Shown here piece after piece: positions 26,285 through 34,892 of a DNA stretch of 55,202 nt (position 1 is the stretch's first letter; each line of letters opens with the position of its first letter). The position numbers were made by a program, and so were the translations under genes. Under the pieces are notes generated by a model. It did not search any database, was not told where the DNA came from, and saw only the letters and a list, made by a program, of their open reading frames with translations. This DNA is from Planctomycetota bacterium (GTDB taxonomy: Bacteria; Planctomycetota; Phycisphaerae; WQYP01), in NCBI GenBank assembly GCA_021800165.1, contig JAJYZF010000021.1, positions 1 through 55,202 of the forward strand, given 5' to 3'.

Positions 26285-28042
26285 CTAAAAACTCAACGTA
26301 ATAGCCACGTCAAATTCACCCCCGCGCCGGGTGGAACCTGGTGCCTTGCGTAACTGCTGGCCATAATCCATATCCACGCTCAAATTGCGGCCCAGATTGT
26401 AATAGACCGCCGCACCCACACTCGCCAAGTCCGCCCGTCCTGAAGATCCGGCGATATTTTGCACCTGGTACACATCCGCATAATCAAAAAATACGCCAAA
26501 ATCCAATGATGACCGCAGATAGCCCGGCAGATTCAGAAAGCCCGTCGGATCGCACGCGGGCGTGCGCAACTCTTCGCTGAAAAGCTCACCTTCGCTGCCC
26601 AGCGCCGTCTCCGGATTGTAGCCGCGGACCGAGCCTTCGCCGCCGGCATCCAAGGTTTCGCTGTCCGGCAAGTTGACGTTGGCCACCTGAGCCACGAAAC
26701 GCGTCGATGAGGTAAAACCTCCCGGCAACAGGAAGATGCGATTCAAAGCCACTTGATCATAGAGGTAACTCCGCGGGTACGCCAGGCCGGCCTGATTCAC
26801 CGTGGTCGTGCTGCGATTCCCCTGGCCGCTCAGTTCCCCGGTATTGATGACAAACTGGTTTTGCAGCGCTGTGGCACCCCAGGCATCGGTTTCGTGAGCG
26901 TTATAAATCAGCAGCAGTTGGTTTAAGCTGTTTTGCGAAGTGCTCACCTGCGTGCCGCCAAATTCCAGATTGTTGTTGGTGGTTTTGAAATCATAACCAA
27001 GACCGATCTGCTGATGCAACCACGACCACCCAGGCAAGGTGTGCATGTACCGCACGCTGGCCTGACCGCTTTCGCCGTTGGCCGCGAAACCAGAGCCAAA
27101 CCCCGGCTTTTCCTGTTCATAGGAACCAAAAATGATCAGCCGATCCCGCCACGGCAGGGGAATCATCCAATCCAACGAATGGGCACTGTATTTACCCGCG
27201 AAGCTGCGCGTGTATTGATACGACAACTGCTGATCCAAGCCAAAGGCATTGCCCCAGTTGAATCCCACGTTATATTCGCTGCGGCCCAACAGCGGGACAC
27301 CTTCATTGTCGTAACCACTATAGACACGCAGCGGAAACTGATCGTGCGTTTGCAAATTCACATCCGTCTCGCCGGCCTGGGCTCCGGGGCTGAAGACCGC
27401 ATTGACCTGGCGGAAGGGATTGCTGTTGAGCCAGTTCAGATCCGCCTGCAATTGGTGAAGCGTGACCGGCTTACCCACCTGAATGCCGCTTTCAAAGCGC
27501 AGCAGCTTGCTGGAAAACCACTTGTTGCCCGTCACATTCACCCGTCCCACCTTGTAGACGCTGACCACCACTTGCACGATACCGGAACTGATGTTCTGCG
27601 GCGGAACGGCCACATCCATCAGGGGGCGACCGCGGCGGGTGTACCATTGCACCACCTGGCTGGAAAGGGTTTGAATATCAGCCAGCGTAAAGGGCTTGCC
27701 GATGCGCGGGGCTACCTGGGCTATGAACTTGGGCCGGTTCAGCACCGGCAGATTTTCAATCACGATGCCGTTGGCCGGCAGCTTGCCGCGGTACCCGGTG
27801 CGCACCAACGCCTTGGGGTTGGGTATAAATACCAAACCACGAAGTTTCGGGAGGATCACCCGATTCGCCGGCGCGGTTGCGGGAATCTTGGTTGTCGGTA
27901 CCACAATCTGGCCCGGCGCATGAGCCGCGGGCTTCTGTGGAGCAACACGCCGATACGCCTGCCCATACAGCACGCCGCCCAGGCCGCTGCTTCCGATAAC
28001 CCCTGCTATTACGGCCAGATACCATCCGTGGATTCTTATCAT
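26285..28042 (-). CDS. TpsB-type outer-membrane transporter (FhaC/ShlB family)
   Basis: The two-partner secretion channel that exports the TpsA adhesin encoded just upstream. The ATG at 28042 has GAAGGA 9 bases upstream and opens a signal sequence (IHGWYLAVIAGVIGSSGLGGVLYG). The 585-residue protein has a POTRA_2-like domain (about residues 90-170: IENLPVLNR, QTLSSQVVQWYTRRGRPLMDVAVPPQ, GIVQVVVSVYKVGRV). A second POTRA region follows, then a 16-strand type barrel. The barrel includes the conserved GYNPETALGSEGELFSEELR loop and ends in phenylalanine (VAITLSF), as outer-membrane barrels do. An 81-base gap to tpsA implies one operon. Confidence 0.88.
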   Translation of the reverse strand: MIRIHGWYLAVIAGVIGSSGLGGVLYGQAYRRVAPQKPAAHAPGQIVVPTTKIPATAPANRVILPKLRGLVFIPNPKALVRTGYRGKLPANGIVIENLPVLNRPKFIAQVAPRIGKPFTLADIQTLSSQVVQWYTRRGRPLMDVAVPPQNISSGIVQVVVSVYKVGRVNVTGNKWFSSKLLRFESGIQVGKPVTLHQLQADLNWLNSNPFRQVNAVFSPGAQAGETDVNLQTHDQFPLRVYSGYDNEGVPLLGRSEYNVGFNWGNAFGLDQQLSYQYTRSFAGKYSAHSLDWMIPLPWRDRLIIFGSYEQEKPGFGSGFAANGESGQASVRYMHTLPGWSWLHQQIGLGYDFKTTNNNLEFGGTQVSTSQNSLNQLLLIYNAHETDAWGATALQNQFVINTGELSGQGNRSTTTVNQAGLAYPRSYLYDQVALNRIFLLPGGFTSSTRFVAQVANVNLPDSETLDAGGEGSVRGYNPETALGSEGELFSEELRTPACDPTGFLNLPGYLRSSLDFGVFFDYADVYQVQNIAGSSGRADLASVGAAVYYNLGRNLSVDMDYGQQLRKAPGSTRRGGEFDVAITLSF

Positions 28043-28123
28043 GTCTTGTATTCCTTCTATTTGAAAATTACCGTGTCTTGCGCAAGTTTCCGCGGTCAAT
28101 CGGGGTTGAGCGTACCACAAGCG

Positions 28124-31100
28124 TCAATGATGGCGCGGCTTCAGGTACAACATGCCGGTTCCACCTCCGGAGAGCAACCGAATGACCGCATCCTTCGTTT
28201 GGAAGGAACCGCTCTGCCGACCGCCGGAGTGTTTCCCAGGCGATATGCTGGAAAACAGCAGCATAGGCACGCCGTCCACCTCTTCATAGATAAACATTTG
28301 GCCGCCATCGGTGAAAATCTTCCACGGCGTACCGAGGCCGGTATTCGACATGGCCGGGACCATTAAATCATTCCCCGATTCGCCGCTTTCTGTGCTGGAT
28401 GAATAATACGGGGTAAACCAGTACCCGATCAGGTCGATGTTCAGCGGTGCCTGGCTGCGACTGATCGTAAGGGCGGTGGCATTGGAAGGGGCCTGAACGA
28501 TTCGATAATTGCCGTCCGGTGTCAAACCGGAACCATCAATGGCATAGCTGCCGACAGGACTGGAATTGGTAGCATCCGTCGTAAATACCAGTGTGCCGGT
28601 GGTGGAGTTGGCCTGGGTATCCGCTCCGACAAACCCGGTGATGCTCCCGGAAAGCAAAGGTATAGGCGAGCCAGAGGTTAGAGCGGTCGGTTGAGCAGTT
28701 TCCGTAAGCGTGGCCTGCGCGATATCCGCCGTCAGGCCCGTGGGTTGCGTCAACACGTAATTACCGGCCGCCGCACCGGAAAGCGTCATGGATGTCGTTA
28801 CACCTTCCGAACCGGCATTGGCGCTAACCAGCGTGCCCGTACTGTCATTGGCTAGCGCCACCACATGCGAGCCATAGATCGTGCCTGCGAGTGTGGCTCC
28901 AGTAAGGCTAATGCCCGTGGTACCATTGTAAGTGCGGTTTACCACGCTGGTGCCTGATACTGTTAATGGAGCGGGATTTATCGTCAACCCTCCACCAACC
29001 AACGTAATCCTATACCCCTGTTGGTCAGACCATAGTTGAGGCGTATAAGTACCGACATTGATATCCCCGGCATAAGGGGTAGACAGGCCCAAGAGATTTC
29101 CAGACGTTGCGGCCCCAGAAACCGAATATGTCGGACTGTTGAGCACAGCGGTGGAGCTGGACCCATTGTAGGTCTGGATGGCACCACCTGCGGTAATGGT
29201 CAGTGGCGTTAAAAACGCATTGAGCAATGGCGTGGTATGGCCCTGATATATCACCCATGTCGGCGTTGTAAAATCAAAACCCGTGAAGCTGCTTTGCTGC
29301 ATCATCTGGCTGGAGGAAAGCGGCCCGCCACCATTCACTGTGCCCTGTTGACTGCCGACTCCCGCCGTGGCCATGGCCGTATTCCAGTAGGCATCGCTAA
29401 TAACGCCGGCGTCATTCCATCCCACCGCCGCCCCCACATCGCCTCCACTGCCACTCACCGTTCCGTCGGCATAAACATCCGCTACCGTGGGTGTGTAAGA
29501 ACCATTGCCGAGCCTCCCAATGATTTCACCCACTGCACCGGTGGAGGTGCTGTCGATCGTTCCAATCGAATATGCATTGTTGACCGTGCCGACGCTGAAC
29601 CCTACCAAACCACCGACGCTACCGCCGCTGCTGGTGATGCCAGCAGATGAATAAACGTCGGTAACCGTGGCCACGCCCAGATCTCCAACCAACGTACCCG
29701 TGTCATGCGTGCCCGCAACCGAGCCGCCTACCAGCCCTACGTTCTCCACCACGCCGCCATCGACCACGCTGGAAAATAAGCCCAAGCCGTAATTAACATC
29801 ATTGTCGATTCTTAAATCGGAAATAGCGTAACCATCGCCATTAAGAATGCCGGAAAACCCATTGCTCCCGCTGTAGCCGGTGAAGGCCGTGCCATTGCCA
29901 ACGGGAACAAAGCCGGAGGCTCCCCAAACATCCGGCTGGCTGGTACTGGTGGCGGTGCCCGTATTCACCGCACTGATATTGCCTGCCAGCGTATAGGTTG
30001 CGGTGGGTGCCAACACCATCAACTGCAACTGATGGGCATTGCTGATGCTGGTACTCCATTCACTGGCCAACATGGGGAGCGTTCCACCCGTCGCACCATT
30101 GGCGTTATTGAGCGAGCCGTCGGCGTCCACGATAACCCAAGCATTGCCGGTGGCACCTGGCGTGGTGGAAGCGTTAAAGCCCGTGAAACTGCCAAGGGTA
30201 AACATCTGTGCGGTCGTCAACCCCGTGGCGGACCCGCTGCCGCCGCCCACACCTGCGCCGCTAAAAGTGTTGCTGTCGTAATAACCGTCGGTGATGCTGC
30301 CGTTGTAGCCGTACCCAACTAGACCGCCGAAGTTGCTGGTACCAGTGACGCTGCCGGTGGCATACGCATCCGCGATGCTACTCCTGTAGCTGTACCCCAC
30401 AAGACCGCCGAGATCGTCGGTCCCACTGACGCTGCCGGTGGCGTAGGCATCCGCGATGCTACCGTTGCTGATGTACCCCACCAGGCCGCCAGCGGAGAGA
30501 GTGCCGCTGCCGCCATTGACATTACCGGTGGCGTAGGCATCGCTGATGCTGCCCTGGTCGTACCCCACCAGACCGCCGACGAGGACGGGACCGCCGGTGC
30601 CGCTGACGCTGACGCTGCCGGTGGCATACGCATCCGTGATGCTGCCCTGATCGTACCCCACCAGGCCGCCGACGTCGTTCTCCAGTATCCCCCCTCCACT
30701 GCTGCTGACGCTGCCAGTGGCATACGCATCCGTGATGCTACCGCCGTAGTTGAACCCCACCAGGCCGCCGACGTAGCTGCCGCTCGTATCGGTTATCGAC
30801 CCGCCCACCAAGCCCACGTTTTCAACAACACCCCCGCCACCCACTTGGCCAAACAGGCCGGCATAATCATCAGAATTATTCTCTGTTAGATTGCTGATGG
30901 TATGGCCCAGGCCGTTGAAGGTGCCCGTAAAGGCCGTGCTTTCGCCGATGGGACTGAAATTGCTGATGCCCGACAGGTCGATGTTGTTGGCTAGGGCGTA
31001 ATTGCCGGAGAGATTGCTACTAATCGATTGGAGTTCACTGGCGTTGAAAATCAGTGTGGATACCACACTGCCGGCCAGAACCTGGACATTGCTGCTGCTT

Positions 31101-33376
31101 AAGAGATACGGCGCAGTGGTATTGCCGGCGTTGGCCCAGACGGCAGTTGAAAATCCGGTGGGCAGGGCGGATTCAAGTTGGGTTGTTGTCAACCCCGTGG
31201 CAGATCCGCTGCCGCCGCCCACACCTGCGCCGCTAAAAGTGTTGCTGTCGTAATAACCGTCCGTGACGGTGCCGTTGTTGTTCCCAACCAGCCCGCCGTT
31301 ATTGCCGGAGCCGCTGACGCTGCCGGTCGCATACGCATCCATGATCGTACCGCTGTTGTTCCCCACCAGACCGCCGACATAGGGAAAGGATGCGCCGACG
31401 CTGCCGCTGGCGTTTGCGGTTGCGTAGGCATCCGTGATGCTACCGCCGTTGTTGAACCCCACCAAGCCGCCGACATAGGCAAAGGAGCCACCGCTAGCGC
31501 TGCCGCCGGCATAGGCATCCGTGATGCCAGCAGTGCTGAACCCGACCAGGCCGCCGACGTAGCTATATTCGCCGCCGCTGGCGTTGCCGGTGGCGCAGGC
31601 ATCCGTGACGGTACCGTTGTTGACTCCCACCAGGCCGCCGACAATTGAAGTGGCATTGGTATCGGTTATCGACCCGCCCACCAAACCCACGTTTTCAACA
31701 ACGCTCCCGCCACCCACTTGGCCAAACAGGCCGGCAAAAGCATCAGAGTTATTCTCTGTGAGATTGCTGATGGTATGGCCCAGGCCGTTGAAGGTGCCCG
31801 TAAAGGCCGCGCTTTCGCCAATGGGACTGAAATTGCTGATCGTGGATAAATCAATATCACTGCCCAAAGCATAATAGCCCGTACTGCCCAAGCCTTGCAA
31901 AGTTGCAGCCGAATTGATGACGGTATAGCTGTTGCCGGCAATGGTCAGGCTCGGACCGCTGCCGGATAGCGTAATCACCCCACCATTAAAATTCACCGTT
32001 CCGCCCGCACTGCCCGTGTTCGGCGTGAGCACAAGGCCCGCAGTGTTGCCCGTCGCGGTAAGGTTTGCGTTGATATTGATGTTGGCGTCGGCCGATAGCG
32101 TGAGCGTGGTATTGGTGCTCCAGCTTACGGCATCATTCACATTGATGTTGCCGCTGGTTCCGCCGACCCCTTGGCTCGATAGAATAGTAACATTGCTGCT
32201 GGCCAATTCGGTGCTTAACGCGGCCCCGGTAATGTCGCCGCCGGTGGCGGCAATCGTGTAATCCGTCGGATCAATAAGCCACTGGCCAAACGTACCGTTG
32301 GCGGCCGCAGTGCTTACCTTGGCTGCCGCACCGATGACGACATGTCGGCCCGAGGTATCCACAAAGCCCCCCTGGCTTTGTCCCAGGGCCGAAATCATGC
32401 CATCCACAGTAGTGGTGTTGGCGGCGATCAGATTCACCGTGCCGCCGACTGTGCCATCGGCGACAAGGGCCGCACCGCCCGAAAGGCTTACATTGCCGCC
32501 GGTGGCGGTAATTGTTCCACCGGTTCCAGCGTTATTTTTGGCGGCAATCCGGTCTTGGAGATTCACGCTGCCGCTGTCGGACGTCAGCCACACCTGGCCA
32601 TGAATCACCTGGCTTCCAGTTGCGGTGATCAACCCCGTGGTATTGCCGGCCAAGGCATAAACATTGCCATCGGCCGCACGCAGTTCAGCCGCCGCCGCCG
32701 CTATTGCCCCGCTGTTGGTCACATCCCCCGTCCCGGTTTGCACAAAGATGCGGCCAGCGCCGTTTTCCGGCTGCAATAACACCGTATTGCCCGCAGCCAG
32801 CCCCACTGTGCCCTTGGCTGCGGTAATACACCCGCTGTTATTGACCGCCTGCCCGATCAACACCACCGAACCATCCACCGATACAATTTTGCCCTGATTA
32901 ACCACCGTCCCGGCCGATTCTCCGGAAAACTTGCGCGTCTGGCCATTTAAAAAGTTCTGATTGCTGATGTCCCGCGTGGAAGCCACGAAATCGCCGTTGG
33001 TGATCACCCGGCCTCCCGGCCCAATCACCACCCCATTGGGATTGATCAGATACACCGACCCCGTCGCCCCCAACTCCCCGGCTATCGCGGAAACACTCGT
33101 TCCGGTAACGCGGTTGAGCGTCGCCCCCTGGCCGTTGTTGAATTGCACTTTCTCCCCAGCGCCAATCGAAAAATTTTGCCAGTTGATAATGCCGTAATGG
33201 CTGCTCTGACTGATGGTCATGCGCCCCGCACCAGCCGCAATGGCCCCAGTACCGGCCACAAAGTTGCCGCCGCTGGGCAAGGCCGCCCAGATCGGTCTGG
33301 CCGTCAACACCGCCGCCGCAGCCAATCCCAACAGCTTCGGTACGCGATTCCCATGTCGTCTTACGCTCTTTGCCAT
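28124..33376 (-). CDS. TpsA-type adhesin with GLUG repeats and YDG/MBG domains
   Basis: A 1750-residue exoprotein secreted by the TpsB partner. The ATG at 33376, with AAGGA 10 bases upstream, opens a signal peptide (KLLGLAAAAVLTARPIWA) and then the TPS secretion domain: IINWQNFSIGAGEKVQFNNG, NPNGVVIGPGG, GDFVASTRDISN. The middle (about residues 440-1300) is a long beta-helix region with many GLUG motifs (GGLVGYxxGSITDAYATGSVSG). Toward the end are YDG-type (TVSGTSVVNRTYNGTTGIS) and MBG-type domains that often cap such adhesins. The C-terminus (SGGGTGMLYLKPRHH) shows no toxin domain of the contact-dependent inhibition kind. Large internal near-identical DNA segments are listed as repeats. A role in attachment or biofilm is likely. 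Confidence 0.9.
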   Translation of the reverse strand: MAKSVRRHGNRVPKLLGLAAAAVLTARPIWAALPSGGNFVAGTGAIAAGAGRMTISQSSHYGIINWQNFSIGAGEKVQFNNGQGATLNRVTGTSVSAIAGELGATGSVYLINPNGVVIGPGGRVITNGDFVASTRDISNQNFLNGQTRKFSGESAGTVVNQGKIVSVDGSVVLIGQAVNNSGCITAAKGTVGLAAGNTVLLQPENGAGRIFVQTGTGDVTNSGAIAAAAAELRAADGNVYALAGNTTGLITATGSQVIHGQVWLTSDSGSVNLQDRIAAKNNAGTGGTITATGGNVSLSGGAALVADGTVGGTVNLIAANTTTVDGMISALGQSQGGFVDTSGRHVVIGAAAKVSTAAANGTFGQWLIDPTDYTIAATGGDITGAALSTELASSNVTILSSQGVGGTSGNINVNDAVSWSTNTTLTLSADANININANLTATGNTAGLVLTPNTGSAGGTVNFNGGVITLSGSGPSLTIAGNSYTVINSAATLQGLGSTGYYALGSDIDLSTISNFSPIGESAAFTGTFNGLGHTISNLTENNSDAFAGLFGQVGGGSVVENVGLVGGSITDTNATSIVGGLVGVNNGTVTDACATGNASGGEYSYVGGLVGFSTAGITDAYAGGSASGGSFAYVGGLVGFNNGGSITDAYATANASGSVGASFPYVGGLVGNNSGTIMDAYATGSVSGSGNNGGLVGNNNGTVTDGYYDSNTFSGAGVGGGSGSATGLTTTQLESALPTGFSTAVWANAGNTTAPYLLSSSNVQVLAGSVVSTLIFNASELQSISSNLSGNYALANNIDLSGISNFSPIGESTAFTGTFNGLGHTISNLTENNSDDYAGLFGQVGGGGVVENVGLVGGSITDTSGSYVGGLVGFNYGGSITDAYATGSVSSSGGGILENDVGGLVGYDQGSITDAYATGSVSVSGTGGPVLVGGLVGYDQGSISDAYATGNVNGGSGTLSAGGLVGYISNGSIADAYATGSVSGTDDLGGLVGYSYRSSIADAYATGSVTGTSNFGGLVGYGYNGSITDGYYDSNTFSGAGVGGGSGSATGLTTAQMFTLGSFTGFNASTTPGATGNAWVIVDADGSLNNANGATGGTLPMLASEWSTSISNAHQLQLMVLAPTATYTLAGNISAVNTGTATSTSQPDVWGASGFVPVGNGTAFTGYSGSNGFSGILNGDGYAISDLRIDNDVNYGLGLFSSVVDGGVVENVGLVGGSVAGTHDTGTLVGDLGVATVTDVYSSAGITSSGGSVGGLVGFSVGTVNNAYSIGTIDSTSTGAVGEIIGRLGNGSYTPTVADVYADGTVSGSGGDVGAAVGWNDAGVISDAYWNTAMATAGVGSQQGTVNGGGPLSSSQMMQQSSFTGFDFTTPTWVIYQGHTTPLLNAFLTPLTITAGGAIQTYNGSSSTAVLNSPTYSVSGAATSGNLLGLSTPYAGDINVGTYTPQLWSDQQGYRITLVGGGLTINPAPLTVSGTSVVNRTYNGTTGISLTGATLAGTIYGSHVVALANDSTGTLVSANAGSEGVTTSMTLSGAAAGNYVLTQPTGLTADIAQATLTETAQPTALTSGSPIPLLSGSITGFVGADTQANSTTGTLVFTTDATNSSPVGSYAIDGSGLTPDGNYRIVQAPSNATALTISRSQAPLNIDLIGYWFTPYYSSSTESGESGNDLMVPAMSNTGLGTPWKIFTDGGQMFIYEEVDGVPMLLFSSISPGKHSGGRQSGSFQTKDAVIRLLSGGGTGMLYLKPRHH
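30216..30289 (-). repeat. 74-bp internal duplication in tpsA, copy 1
   Basis: Almost identical to 31188-31261 (a few mismatches). Both encode the block around DSNTFSGAGVGGGSGSATGLTT in the adhesin. Confidence 0.9.
30787..30967 (-). repeat. 181-bp internal duplication in tpsA, copy 1
   Basis: The same length as, and nearly identical to, 31660-31840. Encodes the ISNFSPIGES ... AFTGTFNGLGHTISNLTENN and GLFGQVGGG block. Confidence 0.9.
31188..31261 (-). repeat. 74-bp internal duplication in tpsA, copy 2
   Basis: Pairs with 30216-30289; the spacing between copies is 972 bases start to start. Confidence 0.9.
31660..31840 (-). repeat. 181-bp internal duplication in tpsA, copy 2
   Basis: Pairs with 30787-30967; start-to-start distance is 873 bases, so a whole module including GLUG repeats appears to have been duplicated and then altered in repeat number. 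Confidence 0.9.
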
Positions 33377-33513
33377 ATCCGCGTTTTCCTTTTTCTGGTG
33401 GCGGGGATCCGGTGCGTCATGCGTCCACAACGAAGCAAGGCGCAGCGATACCCCCCGCCCAACATGGACCATCGGCGAGCCACCTTGTCGGCAGCCCTGC
33501 CCAACCAAACATC

Positions 33514-33531
33514 ATGACACGTTAATGACAG
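33514..33531 (-). promoter_or_regulatory. Pho-box-like direct repeat upstream of tpsA
   Basis: On the minus strand CTGTCAT (33531-33525), four bases TAAC, then GTGTCAT (33520-33514). This is an 11-base-period direct repeat that differs from the proteobacterial PhoB half-site CTGTCAT by one base. It lies about 140 bases before the tpsA start. Whether a PhoB-type regulator of this lineage uses that sequence is unknown. Confidence 0.35.
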
Positions 33532-33640
33532 GCACCCTTATGTAATCCGCCGATTCCATACGCAAGGTTATCGGATATGCCCAAACTTGTACTTTAAGAA
33601 TATCGCGAACTTAAGCGTCGCAGACCAAGGTCGCCCGAGC

Positions 33641-34540
33641 CTACCTTACCCCCGCCAATTTCTTCCCCGCCAATCGCTCGCACGCTTCCATATATTTTCT
33701 TTGCGTATTGATCACCACCGCTTCCGGCAATTCCGGGCCGGGTGGAGTTTTATTCCAAGCCAGAGTTTCCAGATAATTACGCACGTACTGTTTATCAAAG
33801 CTGACCTGCTCACGCCCCGCCACATAATCGCCTGCGGGCCAAAAACGCGAAGAATCCGGCGTCAACGCTTCATCTATAAGTATCGGATCCCTGGAATCTT
33901 CTGCCAGGCCCCATTCAAATTTGGTGTCGGCGATAATGATGCCACGCCGGAGCGCGTAGCTGGCCGCCAGGCGGTACAGTTCCAATGACCGATCACGAAT
34001 GTACGTCATCACGGCAGCGCCAACCTTGCGGCTGGCGTCCTCAAAGGTGATGCTTTTATCGTGGCCCTGATCCGCCTTGGTGGAGGGTGTAAATACCGGT
34101 TGCGGGAGTTTAGCGCAAAGCTGGAGGCCCAAGGGGAGTTTCACCCCACTGACCATTCTGCTTTTTTGATATTCCTTCCACCCACCGCCCGCCAAATACC
34201 CCCGTACCACACATTCGATCGGAATCACCCGTGTCTTTTTCACCAGCACCGCCCGGCCTTCCAATTGATCCGTATACTGGGCTAAATCACCGGGAAATTC
34301 GTCCACCCGATGCGACAAGAGATGATGGCGCACGTGTGGTGAAAAATAATGAAACCAGAAATTGCTCAATTCCGTAAGAATTATGCCCTTGCCCGGAATC
34401 GGTGTAGGCAAAATAACATCAAACGCACTGATACGGTCGGAGGCCACAATCAGCAGTTGCCCTCCCAGGTCATACACATCGCGCACTTTACCGCGCCGTA
34501 CCGGAAAGCCAGGAATATCAGATTCAAAAAGACTCTTCAA
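33641..34540 (-). CDS. purC: SAICAR synthetase
   Basis: Phosphoribosylaminoimidazole-succinocarboxamide synthase, purine biosynthesis. Diagnostic stretches are RRGKVRDVYDLGGQLLIVASDRISAFDVILP, ECVVRGYLAGGGWKEYQ, QPVFTPSTKA, DTKFEWG and LIDEALTPDSSRFWP. About 299 residues from a TTG at 34540, which follows an AGGTGG Shine-Dalgarno by 10 bases and gives the expected N-terminus (KSLFESDIPGFP). The frame runs further upstream without family resemblance. The length fits the longer, yeast-like PurC type rather than the roughly 240-residue E. coli type. It has no purine genes beside it. Confidence 0.93.
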   Translation of the reverse strand: MKSLFESDIPGFPVRRGKVRDVYDLGGQLLIVASDRISAFDVILPTPIPGKGIILTELSNFWFHYFSPHVRHHLLSHRVDEFPGDLAQYTDQLEGRAVLVKKTRVIPIECVVRGYLAGGGWKEYQKSRMVSGVKLPLGLQLCAKLPQPVFTPSTKADQGHDKSITFEDASRKVGAAVMTYIRDRSLELYRLAASYALRRGIIIADTKFEWGLAEDSRDPILIDEALTPDSSRFWPAGDYVAGREQVSFDKQYVRNYLETLAWNKTPPGPELPEAVVINTQRKYMEACERLAGKKLAGVR

Positions 34541-34652
34541 AACCGTAGAACCACCTGACTGCAAACCACCAATGCCCCACCCCCTGCCATCAAGTATACC
34601 GCAAACCCGGTACTTGAAAACGCGCCGCTTCCGACGACAATGGCGCACACTT

Positions 34653-34737
34653 GCCCGGGTGGTGGAATGGCAGACACTCAGGACTTAAAATCCTGTGACC
34701 AGAAATGGTCGTGCGGGTTCGACTCCCGCCCCGGGCA
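34653..34737 (+). tRNA. tRNA-Leu (anticodon UAA)
   Basis: An 85-base class II tRNA. It has acceptor GCCCGGG/CCCGGGC with discriminator A, and anticodon stem CAGGA/UCCUG with loop CUUAAAA giving UAA. A long variable arm (GACCAGAAAUGGUC) and T arm GCGGG-UUCGACU-CCCGC follow. CCA is not encoded. Confidence 0.96.
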
Positions 34738-34892
34738 TTCCATCATGCACCTGCTTGGCCGTTGCATTGGCAGCCAGCCGTGTCCACGCTCCATCTATTT
34801 TGTTCTGTGTGTTCCGCACAACGAACGCCAACAGGCGCGCACCTCTCGGCAATGGCTGGATAAACCAGCGGCGCTGGCACATAATATCCGCC

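Noticed and set aside
26933-28366. 477-codon frame antisense to tpsB
   Set aside because: Shadow frame; no family resemblance, while tpsB is clear.
28124-28600. C-terminal toxin domain of a contact-dependent inhibition protein
   Set aside because: No VENN-type boundary, no toxin motif and no immunity gene downstream; the next gene is tpsB.
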